In this document: positions 10,708 through 22,681 of the stretch, piece after piece
Position numbering within the stretch: position 1 is the first letter of the stretch
Layout of the letters: the number at the start of each line of letters is the position of its first letter
Assembly: GCF_029784165.1 (NCBI RefSeq)
Contig: NC_073695.1
Location: 100,009,306 to 100,073,305 of the forward strand
Direction of reading: 5' to 3'
Source: Wyeomyia smithii
Taxonomy: Eukaryota; Arthropoda; Insecta; Diptera; Culicidae
DNA length: 64,000 nt
The notes under the pieces: generated by a model
Databases searched by the model: none
Told to the model about the DNA's origin: nothing
The model's input: the letters and a program-made list of their open reading frames with translations, nothing else
Program-made: the position numbers and the translations under genes

Positions 10708-12715
10708 TCACATTACCTACAGTTTGTATCAATTGTTCATATAGTTGCTGGGTAATAGGAGTTTGAAGATCATTTGTCGAGGTAAAAACTGTTTCTCTTC
10801 GCTGGCATAGGGTTAAAGCTTGATAATATATTTGAAAAAAAAAAAGTTGTGTAATGACTAAACCACGCTCGTTGTCCAGGCTTTTTTAAATCAAATCAAA
10901 AACCTCTTAAATTCGTACAAAATTTTCTTCACTTGTGGAAATTTCGTTTCAAAAAAGACTAAAGAGCAGAATTTATTCGACTTATGAATTAGGGAAAACA
11001 TATATATGTCATACATTTTATTTTATAAATTTAACAACCTGAATAATCAATTTTAAAGAGAAAAATTTATAATAACATACATACCAAGGTAAAACTGGAT
11101 TTTCGAAGAAATTTACATAAAAAAGGCGAAAATTTTGCAAGCCGTGTAAGAACACGTGAATAACTGTGCAAAGGGTGACCTCATGAAACGCTTTCATGTG
11201 CTTAACTTTTGAAGTCCCTGATGGAAAACCCATATCATAAATCATATGTTCAATGAAACCAAATAAACTGGTCGATCTTGAATCGATCTACGGATGATAG
11301 ATCTTCACCATCCCGGTTTCCGGTTTTTTAGATCGATTCTTCAATCCTGAAAGAATCGAAAAGATCGTTTATTTTTCGATTTGGTTTTTTCGATCTTTTG
11401 AAAAGTTTGTTGATATTTCAGTGTGCAGAACTTTTTTTAGATGCAATTTTGAGTAAGGTATCGTGTATCGTTTCCATTGTTGTCTTATCGGCTTTTGAAT
11501 GGTTGCGTGCGATTATGACATCATTATGCCTCTATATAACCCATTCCATTCCTGCCCATAATGCAACTGGTGACGCACTAGCAGATATGATATGATTGGA
11601 GTGCAACCAAATCGAACCATTTCGAGTAATCGTCGTTTCATGTTTTAGGGATTTTTTGTTATAAAGGCTTATTATAGAAAACGAGGCGAGCGGCGAGTTA
11701 CCCGCCTGACCTCGTAGCTCGTCTGCGAAACTTTCGACTTAGCTGTAATAGGCAAGCGTGGCTGTAATAGGCCTTATAATATCATTATGAACTATTTAAA
11801 TGATTTCGCTTCTTCATGAATGATGGATTATTCATTCTCACGTACACTGGTGTTAATACCTAACTCAATTAAAAAACTGGAGCTTGGTTCGGTAAATTTC
11901 ACTGCGCTGCAAAAAAATGCTTTGAAAGATCGATTCAACAGAAATCGATTTTGCAGCTCCGATTTTTCAGATGAATCGGTCCTAAGTCCTAAGACTGTTC
12001 AGCTAAAACAATCCTGAAGATCGATTTTTCCCTGAAGATCGCCCAATCCTAATCTAGATGAGACGTTCAAAACGGTCTAGCCGCAGTCGAGAAAAAGAGA
12101 AAGTTGGTTGGATCCACAAAATGCTATTTCAAATTTTGTCTCGACAATTTTCAGTTGAAATTTTGTTTTAGGTTCCAGTTGAACCTATATTTCTTATTGA
12201 ACATTTTTTTTTTCGCCAAGAGCAACCACTTCAGAGACTGTATTTTTATGATTCAATGATATCACGATCAAACAAAATTTTCGATTAATATATTCAAAAC
12301 ATGACATGTTTGAAACGTATTTACTTATAGTTAGGAAAAATAGGTTCTTCTTTATAAAAGATTATACGCCATTCAACATTCATGTTCTCAACTGTTTATT
12401 AACTCGAACATGTTTTTTAACAAATCGAAGCATAATATAACAAAAAAAAAAAAACAAAACAATAATATTTTCAAATCAGATTCAGTTTAATATTTCCCGG
12501 GCAGGAGAGCATAACAAAATCATAACTCATCAATAACATATTTACCTATGAGAACTTATCGTGTTATTCGAAGTATTTTCACGTTTCATACATGGATAAG
12601 AAAATGTTATAAAATTTTTATGTCTCGCTATGCCTTCTGTAAGATATTTGAGTTGCTTTTAAAATATTTCATTAAGAGTAAGGTTTTAAGTGTAAATTAT
12701 TCTTAATTATTTATT
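10708..12715. other. AT-rich noncoding DNA with GATCGATT-rich segment
   Basis: No gene is supported. Between about 11270 and 12055 GATCGAT and GATCTT words recur at both sides of a segment, like subterminal repeats of a decayed DNA transposon, but I cannot place its ends. Poly-A runs occur near 12440. Confidence 0.35.
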
Positions 12716-14942
12716 ACTAGCAGACCCGGCAAACTTCGTCCCGCCTATTTTTGTGTTTAATTTATTAATTTTCAACATTCCAAATTCATTGATTTTTTGC
12801 AATTCGTTCATATCGTTTGAAATGATTGGTTTTATCGGAATGACAACATCCTCGACTTTTGCCTTTAGTACATCACCTCTATTCCGGAAAAACTCATATT
12901 GGGTGGTATTCAGTTATTTTCGTTGTTTTTCAGAAACTGAAAGTGGTCATCTTCGAATTCAAGATGGTTTCCAGGGTCAATGCTTGGCTTCTATACATTA
13001 TTTCGATTACGGAAATATTCATATGTAGTAGTATTCGGCTGTTTTCCAGAAGTTGCCATCTTACAATTCATAATGGTGTCTAAGGTCAATTTTAGCTCCT
13101 TGCATCATTCTGGTTAAAGAAATACTCATATTGGGTGGTATTCGGTCACTTAGGCTATTTTCAAGAAACCGGAAGTCACCATCCTGGATTTTAAAATAGC
13201 ATTTGGAGACAATTACAGGCCCCTGAGCTTCATTCTGGTTCAAGAGACACCCATAATAGGTGTTATTTAGTCATTTTCGGTTGTTTTCCAGAAACCGGAA
13301 GTCACCATCTTAGAATTCAAAATGATGTCTGTGGTCGATTCTAGCTCCTGTTTATCATTCTGGTATCGAAGCATCTCATATTGGATGGAAATCGGCTGTT
13401 TTTTTGGCTGTTTTTAAGAAAGCGGAATTCGCCATCTTGGATTTCAAAATGGTATTTGGAGACAATTTCTGGCCTCTGATCGTCATTCTGGTTGAAGAAA
13501 CACCCATATTGGGTGGTAGTTGGTCATTTTCGGCAGTTTCCCATTCACCGGAAGTCGTTATCTTACAATTCATAATGTTGTCTGAGGTCGATTTGTGGTT
13601 TTAGTGCATCAGAACAATCCCGGAAATACCCATATTGAGTGTTATTTGGTCATTTGCCACTGTTGTTTAGGAACCGGAAGTCGCCATATTGGATTTCAAA
13701 ACGGCATTTGGAGATAATTTCTGACCTCTGAGCATCATTCTGGTTAAAGAAACACCCATATTTGGTTGTTTCTGGGTCATTTTCGGCAGTTTTCCAGTCA
13801 CCAAAAGTCGCCATTTTACAACTCAAAATGTTGTCTGAGGTCGATTTGTGGTTTCAGTGCAACATCACGATTTCCGAAATACCCATATTGGGTGGTATTT
13901 GGTTATATCTCGCTGTTTTTCAGAAACCGACAGTCGCCATCTTGGATTTCAAAATGATATTTAGAGACAATTTCTGGCCTCTGAGCGTCATTCTGGTTAA
14001 AAAAACACCCATATTAGGTGGTGTTTGGTCATTTTCGGCAGTTTTCCAGTCACCGGAAGTCGCCATTTTACAACTCAAAATGTTGTCGGAGGTCGATTCG
14101 TGGTTTCAATACATCATCACGATTTCAGAAATACCCATATTGGGTAGTATTTGGTCATATCCCGCTGTTTTTCAGAAACCGGAAGTCGCCATCTTGGATT
14201 TTAAAATGATATTTGGAGACATTTTTCGGATAGAAACCGGAAGTTTCCATCTTAAATTTAACAATGGCGTCTGAAGTCGAAAGTTTTTCTTGCTCTCAAA
14301 AACCTCAACATATCAAATTTGGTTCCATTTGCTTGATTATTTCTCGAGATGTGCAGAAAGTTGTGTGGAACCCCTCCTTTCAGAAGAAGGAGGGGTGTCG
14401 AAACATTGTAGACATCTTTGTTACCTCTAAAAATATTCTCCAGCCGAAATTGGTTAGTTCTCAAGATATGCAGAAATTTGTGTTTCATTTGTTTGGAACC
14501 CCTCCCTCACATAAGAGGGAGAGGTGTCGAACCATTATAGACCTATTTGTTACCTCTAAAACCATTTAAATGCCAAATTTGGTTCTATTTGGTGGATTGG
14601 TTTTTTCAAGCTGTGCGAAATTTGTGTTTCTTTTGTATGAGACCCCTCCCTTCTAAAAGAGGGAGGGGTGCCAAACTGTTATGGATATATTTGATACCCC
14701 TAAAAACATCCACCTGCCAAATTTGGTTCCATTTGCTTGGTTAGTTTTCGAGATGTGCATGAATTTGTATTTCATTTGTATTGGACCCCTCCCTTCCAGA
14801 AGAGGGAGGGGTCTCGAACTATCTTAGTCACCTTGCTCGGCCCCTAAAACCCCTATATACAAAATTTCACGCCGATCGGTTCAGTAGTTTCCAAGCCTAT
14901 ATGGAACAGACAGACAGAGCTGCATTTTTATATGTTTAGATT
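12716..14942. repeat. Complex repeat element: 126/252-bp array plus hairpin-bearing monomers
   Basis: The element starts near TACTAGCAGACCCGGCAAAC and ends near GCCGATCGGTTCAGTAG followed by ACAGACAGACAG. From about 12850 to 14260 a monomer of about 126 bp repeats roughly eleven times. Every second copy is more alike, giving a period of about 252 bp: CACCCATATT at about 13502, 13753 and 14006, alternating with AATACCCATATT at about 13622, 13876 and 14129. Monomers carry the phrase GAAGTCGCCATCTTGGA. From 14340 to 14830 a second array has four units of 130-145 bp, each holding a C-run/G-run hairpin of the type CCCCTCCCTTC with GAGGGAGGGG. Open frames across the first array (such as 13762-14274) merely follow the period. 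The element class is not recognised. Confidence 0.75.
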
Positions 14943-15558
14943 TATAATATACACTACGGTCGCTTTTTACGCGGTTTTTTACGCTGCTATTTTTACGCGG
15001 ATATGCTATTGCTATGCTATTACGCGGATTCCGGAATTTACACGGTTTTTTTACGCGGCACGTATCCCTTGCGTAAAAAGCTACTTTAGTGTATCAATCT
15101 TTGCTATTTATATAGTCTTGAAGGAACAATATTTTGAAATTGTTTTTTTGTTAATTTAATCAAATATGTAAACCATATTAGGATCGTTTACTTCCAGTCC
15201 TACATGATTAAGGGCACACGAAGTGATAAGCGCTTGAAGTCTCAGAAGTAAAATCAAACGCAGTAGAACATGCTTTTCGTACAATCTTCTGCAGCGGTTC
15301 ACAGTTCATTCTACTCCGATTCTAGTTTTGATCATTTTTTGGTAAAAGTTGAATTAACTTAGTTGAGGTCAGTCAACCCTTAAACGTTCACATGTTGGAC
15401 ACAACTACTTAAAATATTTTAGTCATTACGGCGCATTTTTTCATGTGAGAGCTGTAGTAAAGCTGGTTTTTTTATAGGAAAAACGATGAAACTAATCATT
15501 TCAAGCCACATGTGCGAGTGTTTTCGGGAATTAATTGCATGGGCTATCATACCCCGCT
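14943..15558. other. AT-rich noncoding DNA
   Basis: No gene is seen. At 14950-15080 short phrases around TTTTTACGCGG recur several times in both orientations, probably another decayed inverted-repeat fragment. Confidence 0.4.
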
Positions 15559-16111
15559 CTGCCGTGGGCTGACGTTTTGACGTAAGCGCCAAATTTTCAA
15601 ATTTCATTTTTTTACATATTACTATAGTGTAGGTAACCACCTTCAAGATGCGTGTTGCCGTTTCCAAAAATTTTGATAAATAACTGAGAAATATCAAAAA
15701 TAAGAAGTGACGTTTGCGCCACCTTGCATAGAAGTGACGTTGAGGTACGGATGCGATAGTGTATCATGCTTGTGGAGTGCATAATTTTATTTATATGCTT
15801 ACTGCTGACTACCGACCAGTACGCATGGCAATCTAGACTGTTCAGGCGTATCAACGTCACTTTTCGTGCAAAACGTCGAAAAGGTTTCGCTGTTTTGCAA
15901 AAGAAATGACGTTAGCATTAAAACTCAATGCCTTGACCTAAATAAACGAGTGAAAGCAATGGGATTCGTTTTTTATCATATTTACTCAGATTCTATCAGA
16001 TCAGATTGCGTGATAAGGCGCTTCTGTTAATTTGCGAACGTTTTAGATTAAATCGCTTCTGTAGCGATTTTGTGTTTTTGGCGCTTACGTCAAAATCCTA
16101 GCCCACGGCAG
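15559..16111. mobile_element. TIR element with 4-bp CGCT target duplication
   Basis: The left end begins CTGCCGTGGGCT and continues into TTTTGACGTAAGCGCCAAA. The right end is the inverted counterpart, giving arms of about 33 bp with one short internal mismatch block. CGCT flanks both sides (15555-15558 and 16112-16115). Internally AAGTGACGTT words recur in both orientations, like subterminal transposase sites. No transposase is present. A 4-bp duplication is compatible with Chapaev-type elements, but the ends do not show the usual CACT start, so no superfamily is assigned. Confidence 0.6.
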
Positions 16112-16115
16112 CGCT

Positions 16116-16563
16116 GGTGCGTTCTGTACGATTCTCCCCTATAAGTGGTTCAGGTTTCGGAGCACTAATCACTGTGGCCAGAGAAATTTCATCTTCATCG
16201 GTAAGATTTTGAACCACACCTAAACGTTTTCAAGACTTAGTAATTGTGGTAGGCAAAACGTCCTGCCAAAACTCACGAGTGCGCACACGAGTGCGGTTTG
16301 AGCTGATCGACAGGTCGTTCGTGTTTTCGGTCGTGAATCGGTCTTTGACTGTCTTTAGGTTCAAAGTTTTAGGTTTACGACAGTGAGTCTTTTACAGGTT
16401 CCCTGGAAGTTGATTTTTATTAGTCTTTTTCAAGATGACCTATACAAAGATTTTAGCTTTTTCGATTTGCCCGAAATAACAAAACAAGGTCGTCTTGGAA
16501 GGTCTCACAAACGATCAAAACGTTGATGATTTCTAAATTACTTCGCCTAGAACACCTCGCATA
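16116..16563. other. Noncoding DNA between two MITEs
   Basis: I see no gene, RNA or repeat structure that can be supported in this stretch. Confidence 0.4.
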
Positions 16564-16571
16564 GCCCCTAC

Positions 16572-17238
16572 CACTGTTGCCAACTGTACAGATTTATCTG
16601 GAAATGTACAGATTTCCTCGGGTTTTTCGGTACAGATTCTGTACCGTACAGATTACAGATTTCGAGAAAAAGTACAGATAAGTACAGATTTTTTAGATGG
16701 TTAGAAAGGATTAGACAAAACTTTTTGGCCGACTCTGCAACGATACAATGGATGGGATCTTGCAATCCACGCACTTAGAATTTACTGCCAACTATCGGTG
16801 ATTTGCTGCCGAGAATGGCACCACTCGGTTGAAAAACGGCAGTTGTTACATGTTTTCGTAAATCTCGATTTAACCAAACTAAAATGTTGGTACAAAATAT
16901 CCGAAATATCGGTAGTGTTGCTGAATTATGGGTTTAATTGTTTTTTAGCTGAATTTTCAGGAGATTGAACCACAATGGCACGGTAATATGCATTACCGAG
17001 CCCCATTCTGAAGTGTGCAAAAATTTTATTGAAAATCGAGCTATTAATTTGGAATTATTATTAACTGAGTCAACGCAGTCCCGGTTTTCTCTAAACAATT
17101 CACGTTGAAGCTGTACAAATATAGAAAATAAAAACTTTGAGCCAGTGGTACAGATTTTGGTACAGATTTTTCCCAGAAATAGTACAGATGAAAAAGATTT
17201 TTGCAGCTCCCAGTACAGATGAAAATGTGGCAACACTG
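16572..17238. mobile_element. hAT-type MITE rich in GTACAGAT
   Basis: The left end is CACTGTTGCC and the right end, read inverted, is CAGTGTTGCC. Flanking octamers GCCCCTAC (16564-16571) and GCCCGTAC (17239-17246) match at 7 of 8 positions, as for a hAT target duplication. About ten GTACAGAT words cluster within the outer 130 bp of each end and are nearly absent in the middle, the arrangement of subterminal transposase-binding sites. Short frames inside have no domain. Confidence 0.75.
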
Positions 17239-17246
17239 GCCCGTAC

Positions 17247-18120
17247 CCAAGTTATGAAACAAAAATCACGCGGTGAAACCAGTCACAGAACTGTTATTGT
17301 AAATTATTTAATGCATTTTAACTGCAATAAGGTTACCACATGAATCCACAAAGTTTTATTTGTGGAAATACTTCTCCCAAAAAAGAAACATATTCAATAA
17401 AAAAAAACAAAAAATTTCGGTGTGCACATTGTAACGGTTATCATACGTCAAATTTCTACCAGCTATTGTTAGGACAACACAGGGTTTATAAAAGTTCGAA
17501 TAAGAAAGACTAGATGGATTAACTTGTGTTTTTATGTTATTCTTGATATATCTTAGAAACGTAATAAAACCGAAATGCTATGCGTGACAAATTCGAGAGT
17601 AACAATTGAAGAATTTGCTCATAAGACACGACCGCAGGGTTACCGTAAAATTGCGACAGCCTGTCTTATGTAAATGTATTTTTTTTTTGCAATAGGTTAC
17701 ACTTGATTGGGTTGATAAATTTTATGTTGTGAAGCGGTGAATTTCATTCCTCCGACTCCCTTTTTTGTTCATTGATTGGTAACCATGAAAAGAAGCATTG
17801 ATTCTGGATTGCCTTCACAAATGACACGGAATGATTGTAATTTTTTTGTTATTCTCCACTCCACACTACAAGCAAGCAAACAAAGGGTAACGATCATACA
17901 CACACGCTACCAGCACACTCACAGCTATTAGCAGTGGCCAAATTGCTAAAGCAAAACGAGACGCGACAGAACCGGCCAAAATTACTTATATGACCGGACA
18001 TATTCAGCAATGCTGTGCAGTCAGCCAGTGAGTCCGTCTTCTGTGGAAGGATGTGATCAAGTGAATTGTCTGTTCAGCCTTGCTGCACTAAAATCAGTTG
18101 CTGCCCTGGCGGTTGTCAAT
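17247..18120. other. Noncoding DNA
   Basis: No gene is supported. Near 17617-17635 the phrase AAGACACGACCGCAG is an inverted relative of the motif at about 140 in the window. From about 17870 to 18120 the DNA is less AT-rich and leads into the candidate core promoter. Confidence 0.35.
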
Positions 18121-18133
18121 GGAACCAATTTCC

Positions 18134-18200
18134 TATAAAAGACCACTTTTTTCTGGCTGCAGTGATCGGTCGGCGTGCCTTTGCGGTCTAGAGCTAGTAA
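18134..18200 (+). promoter_or_regulatory. Candidate TATA-type core promoter
   Basis: TATAAAAG at 18134-18141 is followed 27 bp downstream by TGCAGTGATCGG (18158-18169), close to the arthropod initiator consensus. Beyond it come CGGTC words (about 18171 and 18184) in the zone of downstream promoter elements, and then a CAACAATAATAGCAACAACA-type leader (18205-18224). Together these look like a focused insect promoter on the + strand. It might be an alternative promoter of Blimp-1, about 16.8 kb upstream of its start codon. No transcript evidence is available. Confidence 0.4.
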
Positions 18201-18224
18201 AACCACAACAATAATAGCAACAAC

Positions 18225-18930
18225 AAATCGGTTATATAGTCGAATCGTTTGTATACTTGAGCGTCGGCTGTACTGGGGAAGACGGCCTTGTTTCAGGTCT
18301 GATTAGTCGAAGCTTGCGTTCAACAAGGCTTACAAAATCACAGTTTGCGCATTTTTGTGGACACGTAGCTAATTTTCCATACGATTGCTGTAAGAATTAA
18401 GAAAATTCGTTGCAAGATGACTAAGATTTCAGCATTTGAAAGTTGTCAATTTTCGTGACGCTTTCGATGTTTTCAGTTGTTTCATTTGTACCCCTATATA
18501 TGTTGCCGTAATACGTAATCCTACGTCACAAAAAAGGAAATGTTTACAAACTGCACCGTCACTGTACCTCCAATCTTATTCTTCGATCAAAGTGGTCTCA
18601 AAAAAATGTGACAAATTAAAAGACTTTCCAGTAATAAAGGCAGATTTTTGTTTTTTAGTATTGTTGTGGTAACTGCATTAAATAAATTCGAAAGTATGCA
18701 AAGGCGTCACTAAACAACATTGTCCGTTTTTATTTGAAACAGTTTAAAGCGATAAAGTGACTGAATTCGAAGGATTCCCTAGAAATTGATTCTCAGTAAT
18801 TGAAACTTGATCGATTGGCTGTGCGTACTTAATTGGTGTCAAAGGAAGATTGTGGGAATTCAGAAGATTTTTTTCGAATTCGATATGCTCGTTTGAATCT
18901 TACTACATGGACTGAAAGGTTTTCGACCTG
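18225..18930. other. Noncoding DNA downstream of candidate promoter
   Basis: This could contain a 5' UTR and intron start if the promoter above is real. Weak donors occur at about 18294 (CAGGTCTGA) and 18390 (GTAAGAATT). There is no conserved coding frame. Confidence 0.3.
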
Positions 18931-19680
18931 CTAATGGAAAAAAGGTAGTTTTCATGAAAAAATATTTTATTTTTCGTTATAGTCTCCATGTAGTGTAATG
19001 CTCTTATTGTGGTAGTTTTCCATCATTCCGATGCCAGTTTTGCACTGCTGCGTGTTAAGTCCTCCAAAATAGTCGCATGCATCCAACTCTTCATTCGAGT
19101 GGAATCGCTTGCCACATCTTCAACCGGAAAAACTAGCAGCAATCGCTCGGGGCTGAGTCTGACAAACGGAGGAAGGGAAACAAGTTTGTAACGCAGCTCT
19201 TATTACGCAGTTCCAATTTATCGGTCGTATCACGAGCAGAATGAGCGCGAGCGTTGTCTTGGTGAATGAACATTTTTTTCTTTATCATATGCAGCTCTGA
19301 TTTCGACGGCCAATCGATCAAATAATGTACAATAATATTGTCTATCGATTGGTTCACCATGTTTAAAGTAGTCTAAAAGGGTTATGCCTAGCGAATCCCC
19401 AGAAAAAACAATTTACCGGTAGATTGATATGTTTTTGAATACTTTGGACGAATCTCGCCAAGCAAAAGCCTCTCTGCCGACTGCCGATAGGGCTCAGGAG
19501 TTTGAGGTGGATCCAAAGTTCTTCAATTGTCATGAATCGTTGCAAAAAATCCTCTCTATTGTTCACAGTTAATGCAAGATTTTCCGTCGGAAGTCTTACA
19601 TGTTGGTCTTTTCGATCAATTGTTAAAAAACGCGGCAGCCATTGCACGTACAGTTTCTTCATATGTGAACACTTACTCAA
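18931..19680 (-). pseudogene. mariner transposase pseudogene
   Basis: Read on the minus strand, pieces of a mariner (DD34D) transposase appear in order. First comes KKLYVQWLPRFLTIDRK (about 19650-19600), matching the conserved segment before the catalytic core. Then comes MTIEELWIH (about 19535), where the first catalytic Asp of the usual DETWIH motif is replaced. Then comes MFIHQDNARAHSARDTTDKL (about 19270-19210), holding the second Asp. Finally SITLHGDY (about 18990) matches the C-terminus. Several frameshifts separate them and the N-terminus is missing. Inactive remnant; terminal repeats were not found. Confidence 0.75.
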
Positions 19681-19689
19681 CTACACTTA

Positions 19690-20012
19690 CACAACTCAAA
19701 ATGCAGCAGGTTTGAGTTCTTAATGGCAAGCGATACTCAATCAATACTATTTGGCTTTGCCCCACACAGAACAGTTTCAAAATACAAAAAAAAAAACAGA
19801 GTAATAAATAGATGTACCATTATAGCTAAAATTCAAAATATCTCAAAAATGATTAAAAAATGAGATGATAGATTCAAACTGGTTCTATAAGAATGGGAAA
19901 GCTTTCGTATTCGTAGGGATGAGAAAATAAATTTTTGAAGCTTTTTTTTTATTTTTAAACATTTTTCTCTAAACTATCAATTTTTGGATGACCAACGAGT
20001 TCCTTTGAGATG
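19690..20012. other. AT-rich noncoding DNA
   Basis: I see nothing that can be annotated here beyond homopolymer runs. Confidence 0.4.
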
Positions 20013-20098
20013 CATATCCGGACTACTTCGTGATTAGGGCGAAACTAGATTGGAAAACAAGCAAGGATTCGCCATTATCACGAAGTAGTCCGGATATG
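20013..20098. repeat. 31-bp-stem hairpin (possible pre-miRNA-like fold or MITE remnant)
   Basis: Arms at 20013-20043 and 20068-20098 are inverted copies differing at about three positions, sharing TATCCGGACTACTTCGTGAT, around a 24-nt loop. The dimensions fit a microRNA precursor, but a tiny inverted-repeat transposon remnant is at least as likely. No flanking duplication was seen. Confidence 0.55.
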
Positions 20099-22681
20099 TT
20101 CTTATCTAGTTCGCTTACTTTTAGCCTCAATGCTTAATCACATCACGGAATTTAATTCATTTTCCAAAATAACAGAAGTAGTCATAGTCACATCGAGGGC
20201 TAAAATGAGAGAATAGATTAATAACATTCGTGTTAAGGTTGGTAAATCCGGGTAACCCCAGAAATCATTGATTCGCAACACTACTGTGTCAGCGTCAGGC
20301 CAAATACTTTTCAGTCCATGTAGTGAATTTTGCTCGATAAAATCTGGCTAGTAACTCAGAGAGGGTTCTATTCAAAGCTCTAAATCCTTAGATTCTAAAC
20401 ACAATTGTAAAAATACTTGAGATGAGAATCAATTTCCTATCTATATAGAAGTGAGTTGAAAAATATTTTCTAGAATTTATGAACTGTTAGTTGTTGTAAG
20501 GTCGATATCCTGTACGGTTTTTCAGTAATGGAGGAGAGCAACCCGTAAAAAATCGCGTCGGAAAAGACCTTAATGTATATCTATTTTGATAAGTAATATT
20601 TGTACTAAAAACATTCAAGTTTTCAAACGAAAAAACACTGAATTCGATGGGATTTGCTTGAAAAATTTCACCTAACAGTCTAAAATCAAGCATGCATGTG
20701 TCGTGCAGGACGCATGTATTTTTTTAACGGAATAAATAGAATGAACTCTCTAATTTTTTTTTCATTAGAATATTATCCACAAATTTCATCTTGAAAACAT
20801 GTATAAATTTTTCAAACTCTTGCAGGAAGGCAAAACAATTAAAAAACTTCAACGTACAAAACCAATTCGAAATCAAACTATCACTTTTGTTGGCTCGCAA
20901 AGAAAAAGAAACAATTGCTACCTATACTTAAAGTGGCAAACACTCACCACATCGATGATTGCCGGTCGTCGTCGTCGTCGCTGGTCGGCGTCGATGATAC
21001 GCGCACACGGCGTCCGGCAGCGAGACGCAAATGAGCGAGAGTACTCTTGCGAGCGCGCAAACGCCAACCACTTGAGCCGTTCCCGCTGGGCAGCTGTTAT
21101 TTGGTTTTGGCGAGTAAATAACTGCAACTAGACTGCACTAAGCTAACTGCCGCATAAATGTGACTTTAACCTTGCACCTAATTATAGGCCAAATGACCGG
21201 TACAGACGCGCAAACATATGTACGTACCTACACAGAAACAGACTTACACAATCGGTGCACTTTATCTTCCGTGCGCGCTGCAGCGCCGATGTGCATCAGT
21301 TACTGGCGGCGGTGCGCCGTGCGAAAAGGTTGGAGGCTATGAACCGCAGTATCGGCTGTAATTGGGAAGCGGGGGATGCGCTTGATTGTTGATTTAGAGC
21401 TATTGCGAAACGTCCACTCAACTAGCCTGTGTGTACTGGAACACAGCTTTGCATTCCGGTGACGAAGTGCGGTGGGCTGCTAGTTGCAATTATTAAATAA
21501 ATATTTTAACTCCTACTGTTTGTTTAATAATATATTCAAACAACTAACTACATGTTTTGCGACTTTTTCATTAGAAACAATGAATATTTTATTAATGTTA
21601 AGTGACCCACCGTGAAAATGGTAATCAAACAGCAGTAATGAGACCAACTGCATGTTTGTCAAAGGGATTATATGCCCTATGATAAGGCACTCCCGGACAA
21701 GCGTGTTATTATTTGACATTTGCATCAATTGCTAGAACAACAATTGTTGCATTCGCTTGACCTTCAGCTGACAAGAGCGTCAAGAAGTCGTCTATCGACT
21801 AACTGCAAGCTGCAGGAAGTGTTGTATCGAACAAATTTTCCGAAACAACTCACAAAAACAAGTTCATGGCGGTGCACGACAGAATGAATCACGCAACGTT
21901 CTCGACTTAGTTGGTGCGGCCCACCACGGAAATAAAAATAGTTTTGATATTGACAGTGAAATCTGCTCGGACACCCTTCGGCAAGGCTGTGTGGACTGAC
22001 GCCGGGTGTCGATGGGATGCCAAGCAAGACACGGTTAGGCTGATTGCGCACTGCGCGTTTGATGTCTTGCCATCCATCCCGGGGTGGGTACCGGGTGTTA
22101 TGTCATTTGCGTTGGAAGGCGCACTCTTAAAGTGCATTACGAAATGTGGTTTGTTTTGCCTCTCTAGACAGTTCAGCATGCATTTTAGCCGCATCGTATG
22201 GTGCGATCTGGCCGTTTGAGGCAGTTTGAGGAGCTTTATAATTTGTCAATATCAAAATAGGCATGGGACTCTTTAATTTGAAAAAAAAAAAAAATAAGAT
22301 TATGAGCAAATTTAAGTCATAAAATGATCGTTTTATTTTTTTCCATCCGATATCGATTTACAACTTTTCTTGAGGATTAATATTATATAGAACATTTGTT
22401 GTATCAAGCCTTATACTGCTAACTATTTGAACCAAATAGTACCAACACTTGATATCTTCAGTTCGATTTTGCTTTGCGTTCACATTACTTTATCAGAAAA
22501 TTTTTTGGAGTAAATTTTCCAAATTCACCAACACTCTTCGACTCAAGAATCCTTGAATTATTCAATCACGCGCTAGTACAAAAACCATTGTTTTGAATTA
22601 TCATGCAGACAAATTACATGAGCAATTCACACTGAAACCAGGCCATTAGGTGCACAAGGTCTTTCGAATTTGAGATAAATG
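20099..22681. other. Intergenic DNA with a GTC-triplet tract
   Basis: No gene is supported. A GTCGTCGTCGTC tract lies at about 20965-20980 in a GC-richer patch (20930-21480), where open frames occur on both strands without recognisable domains. Another GC-richer patch, 21760-22230, opens overlapping frames on both strands (21764-22051 and 21907-22194 on minus, 21911-22219 on plus), none with a motif I know. These could be regulatory or old exonic DNA, but nothing decides it. Confidence 0.35.

Noticed and set aside
13762..14274. 170-codon + strand frame that looks like a repeat protein
   Set aside because: The repeated peptide follows the 126/252-bp DNA repeat; two registers stay open equally, which points to the array and not to selection on protein.
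21764..22219. Frames of about 100 codons on both strands
   Set aside because: No domain is recognisable, both strands are open at once, and there are no splice or start contexts supporting an exon.
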